A stretch of 64,000 bases of DNA from Niabella aurantiaca DSM 17617 (GTDB lineage: Bacteria > Bacteroidota > Bacteroidia > Chitinophagales > Chitinophagaceae), in the NCBI RefSeq assembly GCF_000374125.1, contig NZ_KB893646.1:238163-302162 (forward strand), given 5' to 3'. A model generated the notes under the pieces. That model had not been told where the DNA came from, did no database searches, and saw only the letters and a program-made list of their open reading frames with translations. Both the position numbers and the translations under genes were made by a program. Shown here piece by piece: positions 50,712 through 60,311 of the stretch. Each line of letters starts with the position of its first letter. The first letter of the stretch is position 1.

Positions 50712-52979
50712 ATGGACTACATACAAGAATACCGGAAATTTGTAAGCAGCTATTATTTTAATGAGGCCGTACGGATCACCGTGGGTATTACCCTTCCTTC
50801 GGTTATGCTTAATTTCTTCGGCATGCTGGAGGTCGGGCTGATCGCATCACTGGGCGCCATGGCCGTTAGCGTTGCCGATATTCCCGGCCCCATCAATGAA
50901 CGGCGCAACGGCATGTTTGCCGCCCTGGCGCTGATCTTCCTTACAGACCTGATCACCGGGTTTGCGCATGTGAGCCCTCCGGTAACCGCCCTTGTCATCC
51001 TTGCCTTCAGCTTTTCGCTCAGCATGCTGGGCGTGTACAATGCCCGCACCAATGCCATCGGCTTTGCCGGATTGCTGATCATGGTGCTGACGCTCTACCA
51101 TAAGGCAACCGGCTGGAACGTGCTCCTGGACGGCGTGTACCTGGTTGGCGGCGGGCTTTGGTATATTGGTTTAAGTCTTGCCCTGCACGGCGCACGGCCC
51201 TATAAAGTGATCCAGCAGGCGCTGGGCGATTCCATTATTTCCGTGGGCGACTACCTCAAAACCCGGTCTTATTTTTACAACGAAGGGGTCAACTACGACC
51301 GGACCTATAAAAACCTGATGCTGCAACAGCAAAAAGTGCAGGACAAACAGATCCTGGTCCGGGAAATGCTGTTTAAAAGCCGCAATATTGTAAAGTCTTC
51401 CACCATCACAGGGCGGGGGCTGCTGGTGATCTTTGTAGAATCCGTAGACCTGTTTGAAAAAGCCAATGCCACCTTCTACAACTACGAGTCGATGCACAAG
51501 CGGTTCGATGGCGCCAATATCCTGCCGCATTTTCAAAAAGTGATCCTGGGCATGGTACACGAGTTGCACGAGATCGGAGTTTCTGTGCAGGAAGGGCGCC
51601 GCTCCAGGGTATCCAGGAATCTGAATGATGAGCTGAAGGGATTAAAACAACATTTTGAAAATTTTGTAAATACCCACCGCAACGCGGAGAACCTGGAGGC
51701 GTTAATCAACATGCGCAAGATCATGCAGTCGATCGAGGACATGATCCTTCGCATCTATACCCTGCATCACTATACCCGCTACGACCGGAAAAAAGTAAAA
51801 GAGTACCGCCTTTCCGACAACTACGAGTCATTTATAGAAAAAACAGATCTCGATAGCGACCTCATCCGGGAAAATCTTACCCTTCAGTCCAACACCTTCC
51901 GTCATGCCTTAAGGCTGGGCCTAGCCATGACCCTGGGGTATATTACGGCAGTTTTGCTGAACCTCGGATACAGCTACTGGATCCTGCTGACCACGCTGGT
52001 GATCTTAAAGCCTACTTACAGCGTTACCAAACAACGCAACTACCAGCGGGTACTGGGCACGGTCGTAGGCGCACTGGGAGGCATCGGGCTTCTGTTCCTG
52101 GTGCAGTCGTCAACCGGCAGGTTTACGGCAATGATCCTGCTGATGATCGCTACCTACAGCTTTATGCGCACCCGCTATCTGGTAAGTGTTACCTTCATGA
52201 CTGCCTATGTCCTCATCCTGTTCTTTTTACTGGACAGCCGCAATTTTCATGTGGTGATCGAGAGCCGGATCCTGGACACCCTGATCGGGTCCGTCATTGC
52301 ATTCTTTGCCACCTATATCATTCCTTCCTGGGAAAAAAAGCTGATAAAAAGCTATATGGCCACTGCGCTGGAAAAAACCAGGGTCTATTTTGAAACGGTC
52401 TCCAGCGCCTATCTAAACACGGAGCAGGTACCCGACTACAAGCTCAGCCGCAAAGAAGCTTTTGTGGCCCAGGCCAATCTTTCCGGCACTTTTTCCCGGA
52501 TGCTCAGCGAGCCAAAAAGCAAACAAAAGAACATCAAAAAGCTCCATCAGTTTGTAGTAATGATCTTTACCATTAACTCCCATATTGCCACGCTGGCGCA
52601 TTACTCCAGACAACTGGCGGCTAAATACCGCTCCTATAATTTTCAGCCTATCATCGAAAATACACTGCATGAGCTGGAGCATACCGCCGGCATCCTTTCA
52701 AACGAGGAGGTAGCACTGCCTGCCGCACACAATGATACACAGTCCTTAAAAGCAGCGATGAAGGAGTTGCTGGAAAAACGAAGGCATGAGATCCAGCAGG
52801 GGTTGCGGGATACCGACACCAAGGTTACCCTCAGTGAGGTGAAGCCGATCATTGACCAATTCCTGCTCATCAGCCGGGCTTCCGGCGACCTGAACAGTCT
52901 TGCAGAAGAAATAACCGGCTTTAAAAGAAGCCAGGAACCGGAAAAAATCCCCCGGGAGTCACTTTCCGCTGCGGGGTAG
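50712..52979 (+). CDS. FUSC-family inner-membrane transporter (YccS-like)
   Basis: A 755-residue protein with two sets of six short membrane helices (about 20-160 and 400-545) separated by a soluble helical domain and followed by a C-terminal helical tail. This duplication is typical of YccS/aromatic acid exporter FUSC proteins. Recognisable: SLGAMAVSVADIPGPINERRNGM in the first half and SYWILLTTLVILKPTYSVTKQR with GTVVGALGG in the second, the conserved LKP...T..R motif. Probable role: efflux of aromatic or weak acids. No membrane-fusion partner gene lies beside it. Confidence 0.92.
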   Translation: MDYIQEYRKFVSSYYFNEAVRITVGITLPSVMLNFFGMLEVGLIASLGAMAVSVADIPGPINERRNGMFAALALIFLTDLITGFAHVSPPVTALVILAFSFSLSMLGVYNARTNAIGFAGLLIMVLTLYHKATGWNVLLDGVYLVGGGLWYIGLSLALHGARPYKVIQQALGDSIISVGDYLKTRSYFYNEGVNYDRTYKNLMLQQQKVQDKQILVREMLFKSRNIVKSSTITGRGLLVIFVESVDLFEKANATFYNYESMHKRFDGANILPHFQKVILGMVHELHEIGVSVQEGRRSRVSRNLNDELKGLKQHFENFVNTHRNAENLEALINMRKIMQSIEDMILRIYTLHHYTRYDRKKVKEYRLSDNYESFIEKTDLDSDLIRENLTLQSNTFRHALRLGLAMTLGYITAVLLNLGYSYWILLTTLVILKPTYSVTKQRNYQRVLGTVVGALGGIGLLFLVQSSTGRFTAMILLMIATYSFMRTRYLVSVTFMTAYVLILFFLLDSRNFHVVIESRILDTLIGSVIAFFATYIIPSWEKKLIKSYMATALEKTRVYFETVSSAYLNTEQVPDYKLSRKEAFVAQANLSGTFSRMLSEPKSKQKNIKKLHQFVVMIFTINSHIATLAHYSRQLAAKYRSYNFQPIIENTLHELEHTAGILSNEEVALPAAHNDTQSLKAAMKELLEKRRHEIQQGLRDTDTKVTLSEVKPIIDQFLLISRASGDLNSLAEEITGFKRSQEPEKIPRESLSAAG

Positions 52980-52993
52980 CTACTTTTTGCTCA

Positions 52994-53060
52994 CTGATTG
53001 CACAGACTGGCACAGAAATCCAAAGCCTCCTGTGTAAATCCGGGAAATCTGTGCGCCAAT
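52994..53060. repeat. Inverted CTGATT/CACAGA-type intergenic repeat
   Basis: TGATTGCACAGACTGGCACAGA and the inverted TGTGTAAATCC...AAATCTGTGCG are loosely complementary. The word type is like that near 18150 and 41500. Confidence 0.45.
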
Positions 53061-53113
53061 CCCATTTCCGCACAAACATCGGATTTCGTAAATGATCATC
53101 CGCCAAGGATCCA

Positions 53114-53121
53114 TAACTTTG
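53114..53121 (+). promoter_or_regulatory. Bacteroidota -7 element upstream of feoB
   Basis: TAACTTTG matches the consensus exactly. It lies 15 bases before the TTG at 53137 but downstream of the ATG at 53092, so it argues for the TTG start. Confidence 0.42.
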
Positions 53122-53136
53122 CGGCTCCTGAGGATT

Positions 53137-55254
53137 TTGGAAAATAAGCAGCTCCATATAGCATTAGTAGGAAACCCCAACAGCGGTAAAAGCTCCCTGT
53201 TCAATTCCCTTACCGGGTTGAGCCAGAAAGTGGGAAATTTCCCCGGAGTAACCGTAGACAAAAAGACCGGAACGTCAAAAGTCGGCCAGTTTAATGCCAG
53301 AATTATCGATCTTCCGGGTACCTATAGTCTGTATCCCCGCCGGCTGGACGAGGAAGTGGCTTATAAAGTGATCCTGAACCAGGACAGCGAGATAAAGGCC
53401 GATGTGATCGTGGTCGTAGCGGACGCCAGCAACCTGAAGCGGAACCTGTTGTTTTGCAGCCAGATCATTGACCTCAAACGCCCGGTAGTAATGGCGCTCA
53501 CCATGATGGACCTTGCCCGCAAAAAAGGCATCCACATCAATATCAATGAAATGGAGCGGGAGCTGGGCATTCCCATTGTGGCCGTGAACCCGCGGAAAAA
53601 TAAAGGTATTGATCATCTTAAAAAAGCCATCGAGCTGGTCTCAGGCAACCTGTTCAAAGCCCCGGTGCACAATTTTATTGATGTGGAAGCCCTGGCGCCC
53701 CGGGCCATTGCCGGCGTGCAGCAGCTGGTACCGGGCATCAGCTCGTATGAAGGCGTGCATTACCTGATCAACCACGAAACTTTTGCCCTTCCGGATACCT
53801 TGCAGGAACAAATTGAGCAAACGGAGATCGATCATCATTTTAACCCCACCAAAACCCAGGCGGAAGAGATCCTGCAGCGCTACCAGCGCATCGGCAACGT
53901 AATGAACTTATCCGTTACCCTGCCGGATCCCAACAAAAAATCGATCCTTACCGATAAGCTGGACAATATCTTCCTTCACCGCTTCTGGGGATACTTTATC
54001 CTGCTGGGTGTGCTGTTCCTGATGTTCCAGTGCGTATTCCTGATCGCATCCTACCCGATGGACTGGATCGAATCCGGCACTGCCGCCTTCAGCGGCTGGC
54101 TGAGCAATGTGCTTCCTGAAAATAATTTCTCCGACCTCTTGATAAACGGGATCATTGCCGGTTTGGGCGGCATCGTCATCTTTGTACCGCAGATCATGAT
54201 CCTTTTTGGGCTCATTACCCTGCTGGAAGATACCGGGTATATGGCCCGCATCAGCTTTCTGACCGACCGGGTCATGCGCAGTGTGGGCCTCAACGGCAAA
54301 AGTGTAATGCCCATGATCAGTGGTTTTGCCTGCGCCGTGCCCGCCATTATGAGCGCCCGCAGCATTGAGAACCGCAAGGAGCGGCTGCTCACCATCTTAA
54401 TTACACCCCTCATGAGCTGCTCGGCCCGGCTGCCGGTATATGTGATCCTGGTGGGCCTGGTCATTCCCAAAACCTACCTGCTCGGGTTCATCAGCCTGCA
54501 AGGCTTAATGATGATGGGGCTGTACCTCCTGGGTGTGGTGTTTGCCCTCCTGGTTTCTTATGTGGCCAAATTCTTTATAAAAAATAAGGAAAAAAGCTAT
54601 TTTATCCTGGAGCTGCCCACCTACCGGGCCCCGCGCTGGAAGAATGCCGTCGAAACCATGATCGAAAAGGCAAAGATCTTTGTGGTACAGGCAGGTAAGA
54701 TCATCATGATCATCAGCATCATTCTTTGGTTCCTCAGCTCCTTCGGGCCCAAAGCACGCATGCATGCCATCGAACATCAATACGAAACAGCCCTGGCCCG
54801 GCCCAATGCCGATACCCTGCTGGTGGAGGAGACCCGTGCAGCGGCCAAGCTGGAAAATTCTTATGCCGGCATCATGGGCAAATCCATCGAGCCGGTGATC
54901 CGCCCGCTGGGCTTCGACTGGAAAATAGGCATTGCCCTGGTAACCTCTTTTGCCGCCCGCGAAGTATTTGTAGGTACGATGGCTACCCTGTACAGCGTGG
55001 AGGATGATGGCGGCGCCAACATGGCCCTCCGTGAAAAAATGGACAAAGCCTCTTTTGAGGATGGCAGCAAAGTATTTACGGTTGCCACCGGCGTATCACT
55101 GCTCATTTTTTATGTATTTGCCATGCTTTGTATGAGCACACTGGCCATTGTAAAACGGGAGACGGGCTCCTGGAAATGGCCCCTGATCCAGCTGGCCTAC
55201 ATGACCGGGTTAGCCTATGGCCTTAGTTTTATCGTTTTTCAGTTATTGAAATAG
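53137..55254 (+). CDS. feoB: Ferrous iron transport protein B
   Basis: About 705 residues from TTG 53137; an ATG at 53092 would add 15 residues. The TTG start is preferred because it places IALVGNPNSGKSSLFN at the usual distance and because a -7 element lies between the two. G-protein domain: GNPNSGKS (G1), NFPGVTVD (G2), DLPGTYSL (G3); G4 reads TMMD instead of the usual NxxD. Then come the helical GDI region and a membrane domain with two Gate motifs (SGFACAVPAIMSARSIENRKERLLT, and AREVFVGTMATLYS near the end). It imports Fe2+ across the inner membrane. No feoA is next to it. Confidence 0.95.
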   Translation: MENKQLHIALVGNPNSGKSSLFNSLTGLSQKVGNFPGVTVDKKTGTSKVGQFNARIIDLPGTYSLYPRRLDEEVAYKVILNQDSEIKADVIVVVADASNLKRNLLFCSQIIDLKRPVVMALTMMDLARKKGIHININEMERELGIPIVAVNPRKNKGIDHLKKAIELVSGNLFKAPVHNFIDVEALAPRAIAGVQQLVPGISSYEGVHYLINHETFALPDTLQEQIEQTEIDHHFNPTKTQAEEILQRYQRIGNVMNLSVTLPDPNKKSILTDKLDNIFLHRFWGYFILLGVLFLMFQCVFLIASYPMDWIESGTAAFSGWLSNVLPENNFSDLLINGIIAGLGGIVIFVPQIMILFGLITLLEDTGYMARISFLTDRVMRSVGLNGKSVMPMISGFACAVPAIMSARSIENRKERLLTILITPLMSCSARLPVYVILVGLVIPKTYLLGFISLQGLMMMGLYLLGVVFALLVSYVAKFFIKNKEKSYFILELPTYRAPRWKNAVETMIEKAKIFVVQAGKIIMIISIILWFLSSFGPKARMHAIEHQYETALARPNADTLLVEETRAAAKLENSYAGIMGKSIEPVIRPLGFDWKIGIALVTSFAAREVFVGTMATLYSVEDDGGANMALREKMDKASFEDGSKVFTVATGVSLLIFYVFAMLCMSTLAIVKRETGSWKWPLIQLAYMTGLAYGLSFIVFQLLK

Positions 55255-55428
55255 ATTCTTTTCCGGGGCTCCCGGCGGTGTTATATCCACCGGCAGCGGT
55301 CCGCCGCCCGGCTTTTGTGCAGGATACATAGCGACCATTGCAACCACAATGGTATACAGGCATCCGCAGCACAAAATCGTCACCACCATCTCCCCGTCAT
55401 CCGAAAACCACCAACCACAACAGCAAAC

Positions 55429-55436
55429 TAAGTTTG
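55429..55436 (+). promoter_or_regulatory. Bacteroidota -7 element upstream of TolB-amidohydrolase
   Basis: TAAGTTTG is an exact consensus match 44 bases before the ATG at 55481; no TTG box fits. A second near match, TACTTTCG, starts at 55449. Confidence 0.38.
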
Positions 55437-55480
55437 CCACTAATTTCCTACTTTCGGCTCTTTATAAACAATCAAAATAC

Positions 55481-58400
55481 ATGCGGTCTTTATTTTTTAT
55501 CGGTCTTTGTTTTATCGGATCTGCTGTTACAGCCCAACCAAAAAAGGATTCCACAAAACCCGCTCCTGCAAAATGGGATGTGAACAATCCTCCGGGGCAG
55601 CAATACAAAGAAGTGTCTTTTTCCGTAAACGAAGGCACCTGGATGAACCTGGATGTATCTCCTAAAGGCGACGAAGTGATCTTTGACCTGCTGGGCGATA
55701 TTTACAGCATTCCCATAACGGGCGGTACCGCCCGGGTGCTGCGGCAGGGCCTGGCTTATGAAGTGCAGCCGCGTTTTAGCCCCAACGGGGAAAAGATCCT
55801 TTTTACGTCCGATGCGGGAGGGGGTGATAATATTTGGGTCATGGACCGCGATGGCGGTAACGCCAAACAGGTGACCAAAGAAAATTTCCGGTTGCTGAAC
55901 AATGCCGTTTGGTCGCCGGAGGGCAGCTACATCATTGCGCGCAAACATTTTACAGCAGGCCGCTCCCTGGGGGCCGGAGAGCTGTGGATGTACCATATCA
56001 ATGGCGGAGACGGCATTCAGCTTACCAAACGTAAAAATGACCAACAGGATGTGAACGAGCCATCGGCGTCCCCGGATGGCCGCTATATCTATTACAGCGA
56101 GGATATGTACCCCGGCGGTTTTTTTCAATACAATAAAGATCCCAATAACGAGATCTATGTCATTAAACGCTACGACCGGGAAAAAGGTACGATCGAGACC
56201 ATCACCGGCGGTGGCGGCAGCGCCTTCCGTCCGCAGGTGTCGCCGGATGGAAAAAACCTGGCCTTTGTAAGGAGGGTCCGGACCAAAACGGTCCTGTACC
56301 TGCGCAACCTGGAAACGGGCGAAGAATGGCCCATTTACGACAAGCTTAGCAAGGACCAGCAGGAAGCCTGGGCTATTTTTGGTGTATATACCGGCTTTGC
56401 CTGGATGCCCGATGGTAAGGAGATCGTTATATGGGCCGGGGGAAAGATCAACCGGATATCCGTGAACGGCAACAATACAGCCGCAGAAATTCCGTTTACC
56501 TGTGCCGTTAAACAAAAAATTGCCGATGCCGTACGGGTAAAACAGAACATTAATAAGGACAACGATACCACGCATGTGCTTCGCCACCTGGTTACGGCCC
56601 CTAACGGCAAATACATTGTATACAACGCCCTGGGCTCCTTATGGAAAAAAGAGCTGTCCGGGGGAGCGCCCACCCGCCTTACCCGCTCAAATGATATTGA
56701 GGACGAGCCCAGCTTTTCCAGGGATGGCCGGTGGCTGACCTATGTCGGCTGGAACGACAGCGCCACGGGAAGCATCCACATCCTGGACCTGGCCAGGGGC
56801 CGCTCCCGGAACCTGAACCTGGCTAAAGGCATTTACCGCACCCCTTCCTTTAGTCCGGATGGCAAGACCATCGTATACAGCAAAGAGGGAGGCGACAATG
56901 TGCTGGGGAGCGTTTTCAATGTCAATACCGGTATCTATACCGTGGCGGCAGACGGCCATGCAGAACCCCGGCGGGTCACAGAAAACGGTACCGCTCCTTA
57001 CTTCGACGCCAGTGGCGCGTACATCTACTTTCAGAAAGGAAGAAAAAGCCTGGCTATTTGTACAAAAGAAGGAACAGAGGAACGGATTGTGGCAACCGGT
57101 ACTTACGGCAGCCAGTACATCGTATCACCCGATGGCAACTGGCTGGCATTTATTGACCTGCACAAAGCCTACATCGCAGCATTACCCAAAACCGGAAAAA
57201 CGCTGGAAATCGCCGGCGGATCCAATGCAATACCCGTAAAGCTGGTGGCCAAAGATGCAGGATATAACCTGCACTGGAACGCCAATAGCCGGGAGCTGCA
57301 TTACAACCTGGGAAACGAGTATTTTACCATCCCCCTGAAAGAATATTTCAAATTCCTCGGCGATAAAAAAGATACGGCCTCCGCTCCGCCCGAAGCAAAG
57401 GGGATCCCGGTGGGGTTGGTATATACCCCTGATAAGCCAAAAGGACTGATCGCGTTCACCAATGCGCGCATCCTTACCATGCACGACGGTGCCGTTATTG
57501 AAAAGGGCACCGTGCTGGTGGAAGGAAATCTACTGAAGGCCGTGGGCAACAGCGACGAAGTTTCCATCCCTTCCGGCGCCCGGATTATTGACTGTTCGGG
57601 TAAAACCATCCTGCCCGGATTTGTTGACGCGCATGCACATGGCAACCATTTCAGGAGCGGCCTCACACCTCAAAAACACTGGCCGTACTATACCAACCTT
57701 GCATTTGGTGTAACTACCATGCACGACCCTTCGGCAAACAGCGAAATGGTCTTTGCACAGAGCGAAATGATAAAAGCCGGCAAAATGGTAGGGCCCCGCG
57801 TCTTCAGCACCGGCACAGTACTGTACGGAGCCGACGGGGATTTCAAGGCCGTGATCAACTCGCTGGACGATGCCCGCAGCGCGCTGAGAAGGACCAAAGC
57901 ATTTGGTGCCTTTTCCGTAAAAAGCTACAACCAGCCCCGCAGAGAGCAGAACCAGCAGATCATTGCAGCCGCAAGAGAGTTGGGGGTGATGGTGGTGCCG
58001 GAAGGCGGCTCTTTCTTTTACCACAATATGGCCATGATCAACGACGGGCATACCACCGTTGAGCACAACCTGCCCATCGCCGTATTGCAGGATGATGTGA
58101 TCCAGCTTTGGAAACGCTCTGCAACAGCTTACACGCCAACCCTGATCGTCAACTACGGATCGGTTTCCGGCGAATATTACTGGTACCAGCATACCAATGT
58201 GTGGGAAAATAAAAAACTGCTGAAATATACACCCCGCGCCGTTATCGATACCCGCAGCCGGCACCGCATCATGCTGCCGGAGGAAGAATATGAGAACGGC
58301 CACATCCTTACCTCCAAAAGCGTTAAAAAACTAAATGATGCGGGTGTAACCATCAACATGGGCGCACACGGACAAATACAGGGCATTGGCGCACACTGGG

Positions 58401-58744
58401 AAATATGGATGATGGCACAGGGCGGCATGAGCCCGCTGCAGGCGCTGCAAACGGCCACCATCAATTCTGCCAAAAGCCTGGGACTGGACGATTGGATCGG
58501 TTCCCTGCAAGCCGGAAAGCTGGCGGACCTGATCATTATGACTGCCAACCCGCTTGAAAATATCCGCAATACCGGATCGATACAATATGTAATGGTAAAC
58601 GGCCGGTTGTATGACACCGACACCATGAACGAAACCGGTAACTATAATATTCCCCGCAGTAAGTTTTACTGGGAACTGGGAAGAAGAAGCAGTGCCTTTA
58701 ACTGGCAGGATGGCGGCGGTACCCAGGAAACGGACACGGATTAG
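55481..58744 (+). CDS. Exported TolB-like propeller plus amidohydrolase
   Basis: A 1087-residue protein from ATG 55481, directly before a signal peptide (1-19, SAVTAQPKK). A beta-propeller of WD40-like PD40 repeats (about 50-640) shows the repeated pattern PRFSPNGEKILFTSDAGG, SPDGRYIYYS, VSPDGKNLAFV and PSFSPDGKTIVYS. The amidohydrolase domain (about 670-1060) carries the metal pair FVDAHAHGNH, then VEHNLP, NMGAHGQIQG with its His, and IGSLQAGKLADLIIM near the end. Substrate unknown; relatives act on peptides or cyclic amides in the periplasm. Last residues are low-complexity Gly/Thr/Asp. Confidence 0.92.
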   Translation: MRSLFFIGLCFIGSAVTAQPKKDSTKPAPAKWDVNNPPGQQYKEVSFSVNEGTWMNLDVSPKGDEVIFDLLGDIYSIPITGGTARVLRQGLAYEVQPRFSPNGEKILFTSDAGGGDNIWVMDRDGGNAKQVTKENFRLLNNAVWSPEGSYIIARKHFTAGRSLGAGELWMYHINGGDGIQLTKRKNDQQDVNEPSASPDGRYIYYSEDMYPGGFFQYNKDPNNEIYVIKRYDREKGTIETITGGGGSAFRPQVSPDGKNLAFVRRVRTKTVLYLRNLETGEEWPIYDKLSKDQQEAWAIFGVYTGFAWMPDGKEIVIWAGGKINRISVNGNNTAAEIPFTCAVKQKIADAVRVKQNINKDNDTTHVLRHLVTAPNGKYIVYNALGSLWKKELSGGAPTRLTRSNDIEDEPSFSRDGRWLTYVGWNDSATGSIHILDLARGRSRNLNLAKGIYRTPSFSPDGKTIVYSKEGGDNVLGSVFNVNTGIYTVAADGHAEPRRVTENGTAPYFDASGAYIYFQKGRKSLAICTKEGTEERIVATGTYGSQYIVSPDGNWLAFIDLHKAYIAALPKTGKTLEIAGGSNAIPVKLVAKDAGYNLHWNANSRELHYNLGNEYFTIPLKEYFKFLGDKKDTASAPPEAKGIPVGLVYTPDKPKGLIAFTNARILTMHDGAVIEKGTVLVEGNLLKAVGNSDEVSIPSGARIIDCSGKTILPGFVDAHAHGNHFRSGLTPQKHWPYYTNLAFGVTTMHDPSANSEMVFAQSEMIKAGKMVGPRVFSTGTVLYGADGDFKAVINSLDDARSALRRTKAFGAFSVKSYNQPRREQNQQIIAAARELGVMVVPEGGSFFYHNMAMINDGHTTVEHNLPIAVLQDDVIQLWKRSATAYTPTLIVNYGSVSGEYYWYQHTNVWENKKLLKYTPRAVIDTRSRHRIMLPEEEYENGHILTSKSVKKLNDAGVTINMGAHGQIQGIGAHWEIWMMAQGGMSPLQALQTATINSAKSLGLDDWIGSLQAGKLADLIIMTANPLENIRNTGSIQYVMVNGRLYDTDTMNETGNYNIPRSKFYWELGRRSSAFNWQDGGGTQETDTD

Positions 58745-59176
58745 CGGCAGACAGGTATCAGGTGCCAGCTATCAGTTATCAGAATGCCAAATGTGAAAGT
58801 GTGGGAATATGAAAATGAAATAAGCCGGATCTGACGTTGAACTTTGAATCCGCCCAAGCCAGCGTCCAGGCTCATGGGTTATAAGACCGGATCCTATCCG
58901 CACCGGCGGGCGGTTTCCTCAGCGGCCCCCTTACCCGGACGCCATGAGTTACCGGCAGCTTGTCAGCGATTTTTGAGAAATGACCCTGTCCCGATAGCTC
59001 CTATCTGTATAACTCCCTGGAGCAAATACGGGAGACCCTTAGACAGACGTGAATAGACCTGCATTTCTATTGGACCTTCTCCCGGACGTTCGGGACCCCC
59101 ATTCTCAAATCTCCACATTTTCAAATCTTCAAATTGTCCGGAACCTCACTGGTAGCTAATAAATGCCCGCCGACCG
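58745..59176. repeat. 432-base non-coding stretch with opposed short-word repeats
   Basis: No gene. The left part (about 58757-58830) reads TATCAGGTGCC/TATCAGTTATCAG and AAATGTGAAAGTGTGGGAATATGAAAATG. The right part (about 59100-59140) reads CTCAAATCTCCACATTTTC and AAATCTTCAAATTG, which is the same word type in the opposite orientation. They bracket about 270 bases without a recognisable gene, similar to an S23 cassette whose gene is absent. Confidence 0.5.
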
Positions 59177-59626
59177 CTATTCCGTTTCTTTATACACAGT
59201 AACCACATTATCCTTTTCCAGCGTGGCTTCCCCGGTTTTTACTTTCCAGGTAAGCTTCCCGTTGGTGTAGGTCACTGTTCCTTTTTCTTTTTCACCCTTC
59301 ATCAGCTTTATCGTTTCACCGTTTATTTTCAGCTCGGCCACTCCCATATCACCGGAATCGTGATACACAGCGGTAATTATTTCCCCTTTTTCGCTGGTGT
59401 ATTTTTTTTCATTTTTGTCTACTTCCGGTTTCGGCGCGCCCACACTGTCCACATTTGCGGTATTGTTCCTTAAACTGTCGGACGACGGATCTGTTATCGG
59501 GGTCATGGCCGGCAACGTTGTAGAATCGCCGGAGGAAGGTGTCGCTGCTTCATCCGCTGCAGGATTGCTGTTACAGGCCATCAATGTGATAAAAACAACA
59601 GGCAGTAAACGATTTTGCTTTTTCAT
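59177..59626 (-). CDS. Small lipoprotein of unknown function
   Basis: A 149-residue lipoprotein from ATG 59626. The signal ends TLMACNSNPAADE, with lipidated Cys near residue 18 and an acidic stretch after it that suits outer-membrane sorting. A Ser/Thr/Pro/Asp-rich linker (25-65) is followed by a small beta domain (about 80-149: GEIITAVYHDSGDMGVAELKIN, TVTYTNGKLTWKVKTGEATLE). No family recognised. It diverges from the lipoprotein gene at 59816. Confidence 0.75.
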   Translation of the reverse strand: MKKQNRLLPVVFITLMACNSNPAADEAATPSSGDSTTLPAMTPITDPSSDSLRNNTANVDSVGAPKPEVDKNEKKYTSEKGEIITAVYHDSGDMGVAELKINGETIKLMKGEKEKGTVTYTNGKLTWKVKTGEATLEKDNVVTVYKETE

Positions 59627-59766
59627 TTGTGCTCTTTTTCTGTTAAAAATACCAGGTCTTGCTCCGCCGGGGCATCTGCTCCCCATGCTGCTATAAGCAC
59701 TAAGATACAATAATCGTTCCTTAACGGCCCGGCACCAGGCTCAATCGGTCCGGGTTCAAAAATGGC

Positions 59767-59796
59767 TTGTGCGCCCGGCAACTATGCTTACCTTTG
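59767..59796 (+). promoter_or_regulatory. Bacteroidota promoter (TTG-N19-TAnnTTTG)
   Basis: TTG (59767-59769), 19 bases, then TACCTTTG (59789-59796), both boxes with consensus spacing. The ATG of the lipoprotein gene follows 19 bases later. It is the best promoter match in the window. Confidence 0.68.
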
Positions 59797-59815
59797 CGTT
59801 TAAAATTTTCGATTC

Positions 59816-60277
59816 ATGAAGTTCCGATTTTTCTCTTTAGCGGTTGTTTTACTGATGGCTTGTGGCGAGGGCAGCCAGCAACCCGCTTCCGATACCGGCG
59901 ACGGACCAAAAACAAAAGCCGACAGCCTTTTACAGGCAGTGATCGACGGGCACGATGTAGCCATGCCGAAAATGAAAAAGCTGGAGCGGCTGATAAAGGA
60001 AACAACCGCCGCGATCGACTCACTTGGCAAATTGCCGGCGGCAGTTCAGAAGCAAAACAGCGCCCTGAAAACAAAGCTGGAAGAAGCCGCCGGCGATCTC
60101 AGCAATGCAGATAAATCCATGCACGAATGGATGAATGGGTTTAAATACGACTCCCTGCAGAACAATGAGCCGGAGCGGATCAAATACCTGGAGGATCAGA
60201 AAGCGAAGGTGAACCAGATGAAGGATGCGGTGCTGAGCAGCATCAGCAAGGCGGAAGGCCTGTTAGGCAATAAATAA
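59816..60277 (+). CDS. Coiled-coil lipoprotein of unknown function
   Basis: A 153-residue lipoprotein. The signal ends LLMACGEGSQQ (Cys about 16). The rest is almost wholly helical with two heptad-rich stretches (about 45-100: KMKKLERLIKETTAAIDSL, KQNSALKTKLEEAAGDL; about 120-150: YLEDQKAKVNQMKDAVL) and one Trp in HEWMNGF. It probably forms a helical hairpin anchored to the outer membrane. No family is recognised. It converges with adk across a shared terminator. Confidence 0.8.
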   Translation: MKFRFFSLAVVLLMACGEGSQQPASDTGDGPKTKADSLLQAVIDGHDVAMPKMKKLERLIKETTAAIDSLGKLPAAVQKQNSALKTKLEEAAGDLSNADKSMHEWMNGFKYDSLQNNEPERIKYLEDQKAKVNQMKDAVLSSISKAEGLLGNK

Positions 60278-60303
60278 AAAAGGCCCGGGAATAAACCCGG
60301 ACC
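60274..60303 (-). terminator. Terminator shared by adk and the coiled-coil lipoprotein gene
   Basis: GGCCCGGG (60282-60289) and CCCGGACC (60296-60303) pair over 8 positions (one G-T on the minus strand), followed on the minus strand by TTTTTT. It lies between the two convergent stop codons. Confidence 0.78.
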
Positions 60304-60311
60304 TCAACTTT

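Noticed and set aside
55490..56587. 365-codon reading on the minus strand
   Set aside because: It is the shadow of the PD40 repeats of the TolB-amidohydrolase gene.
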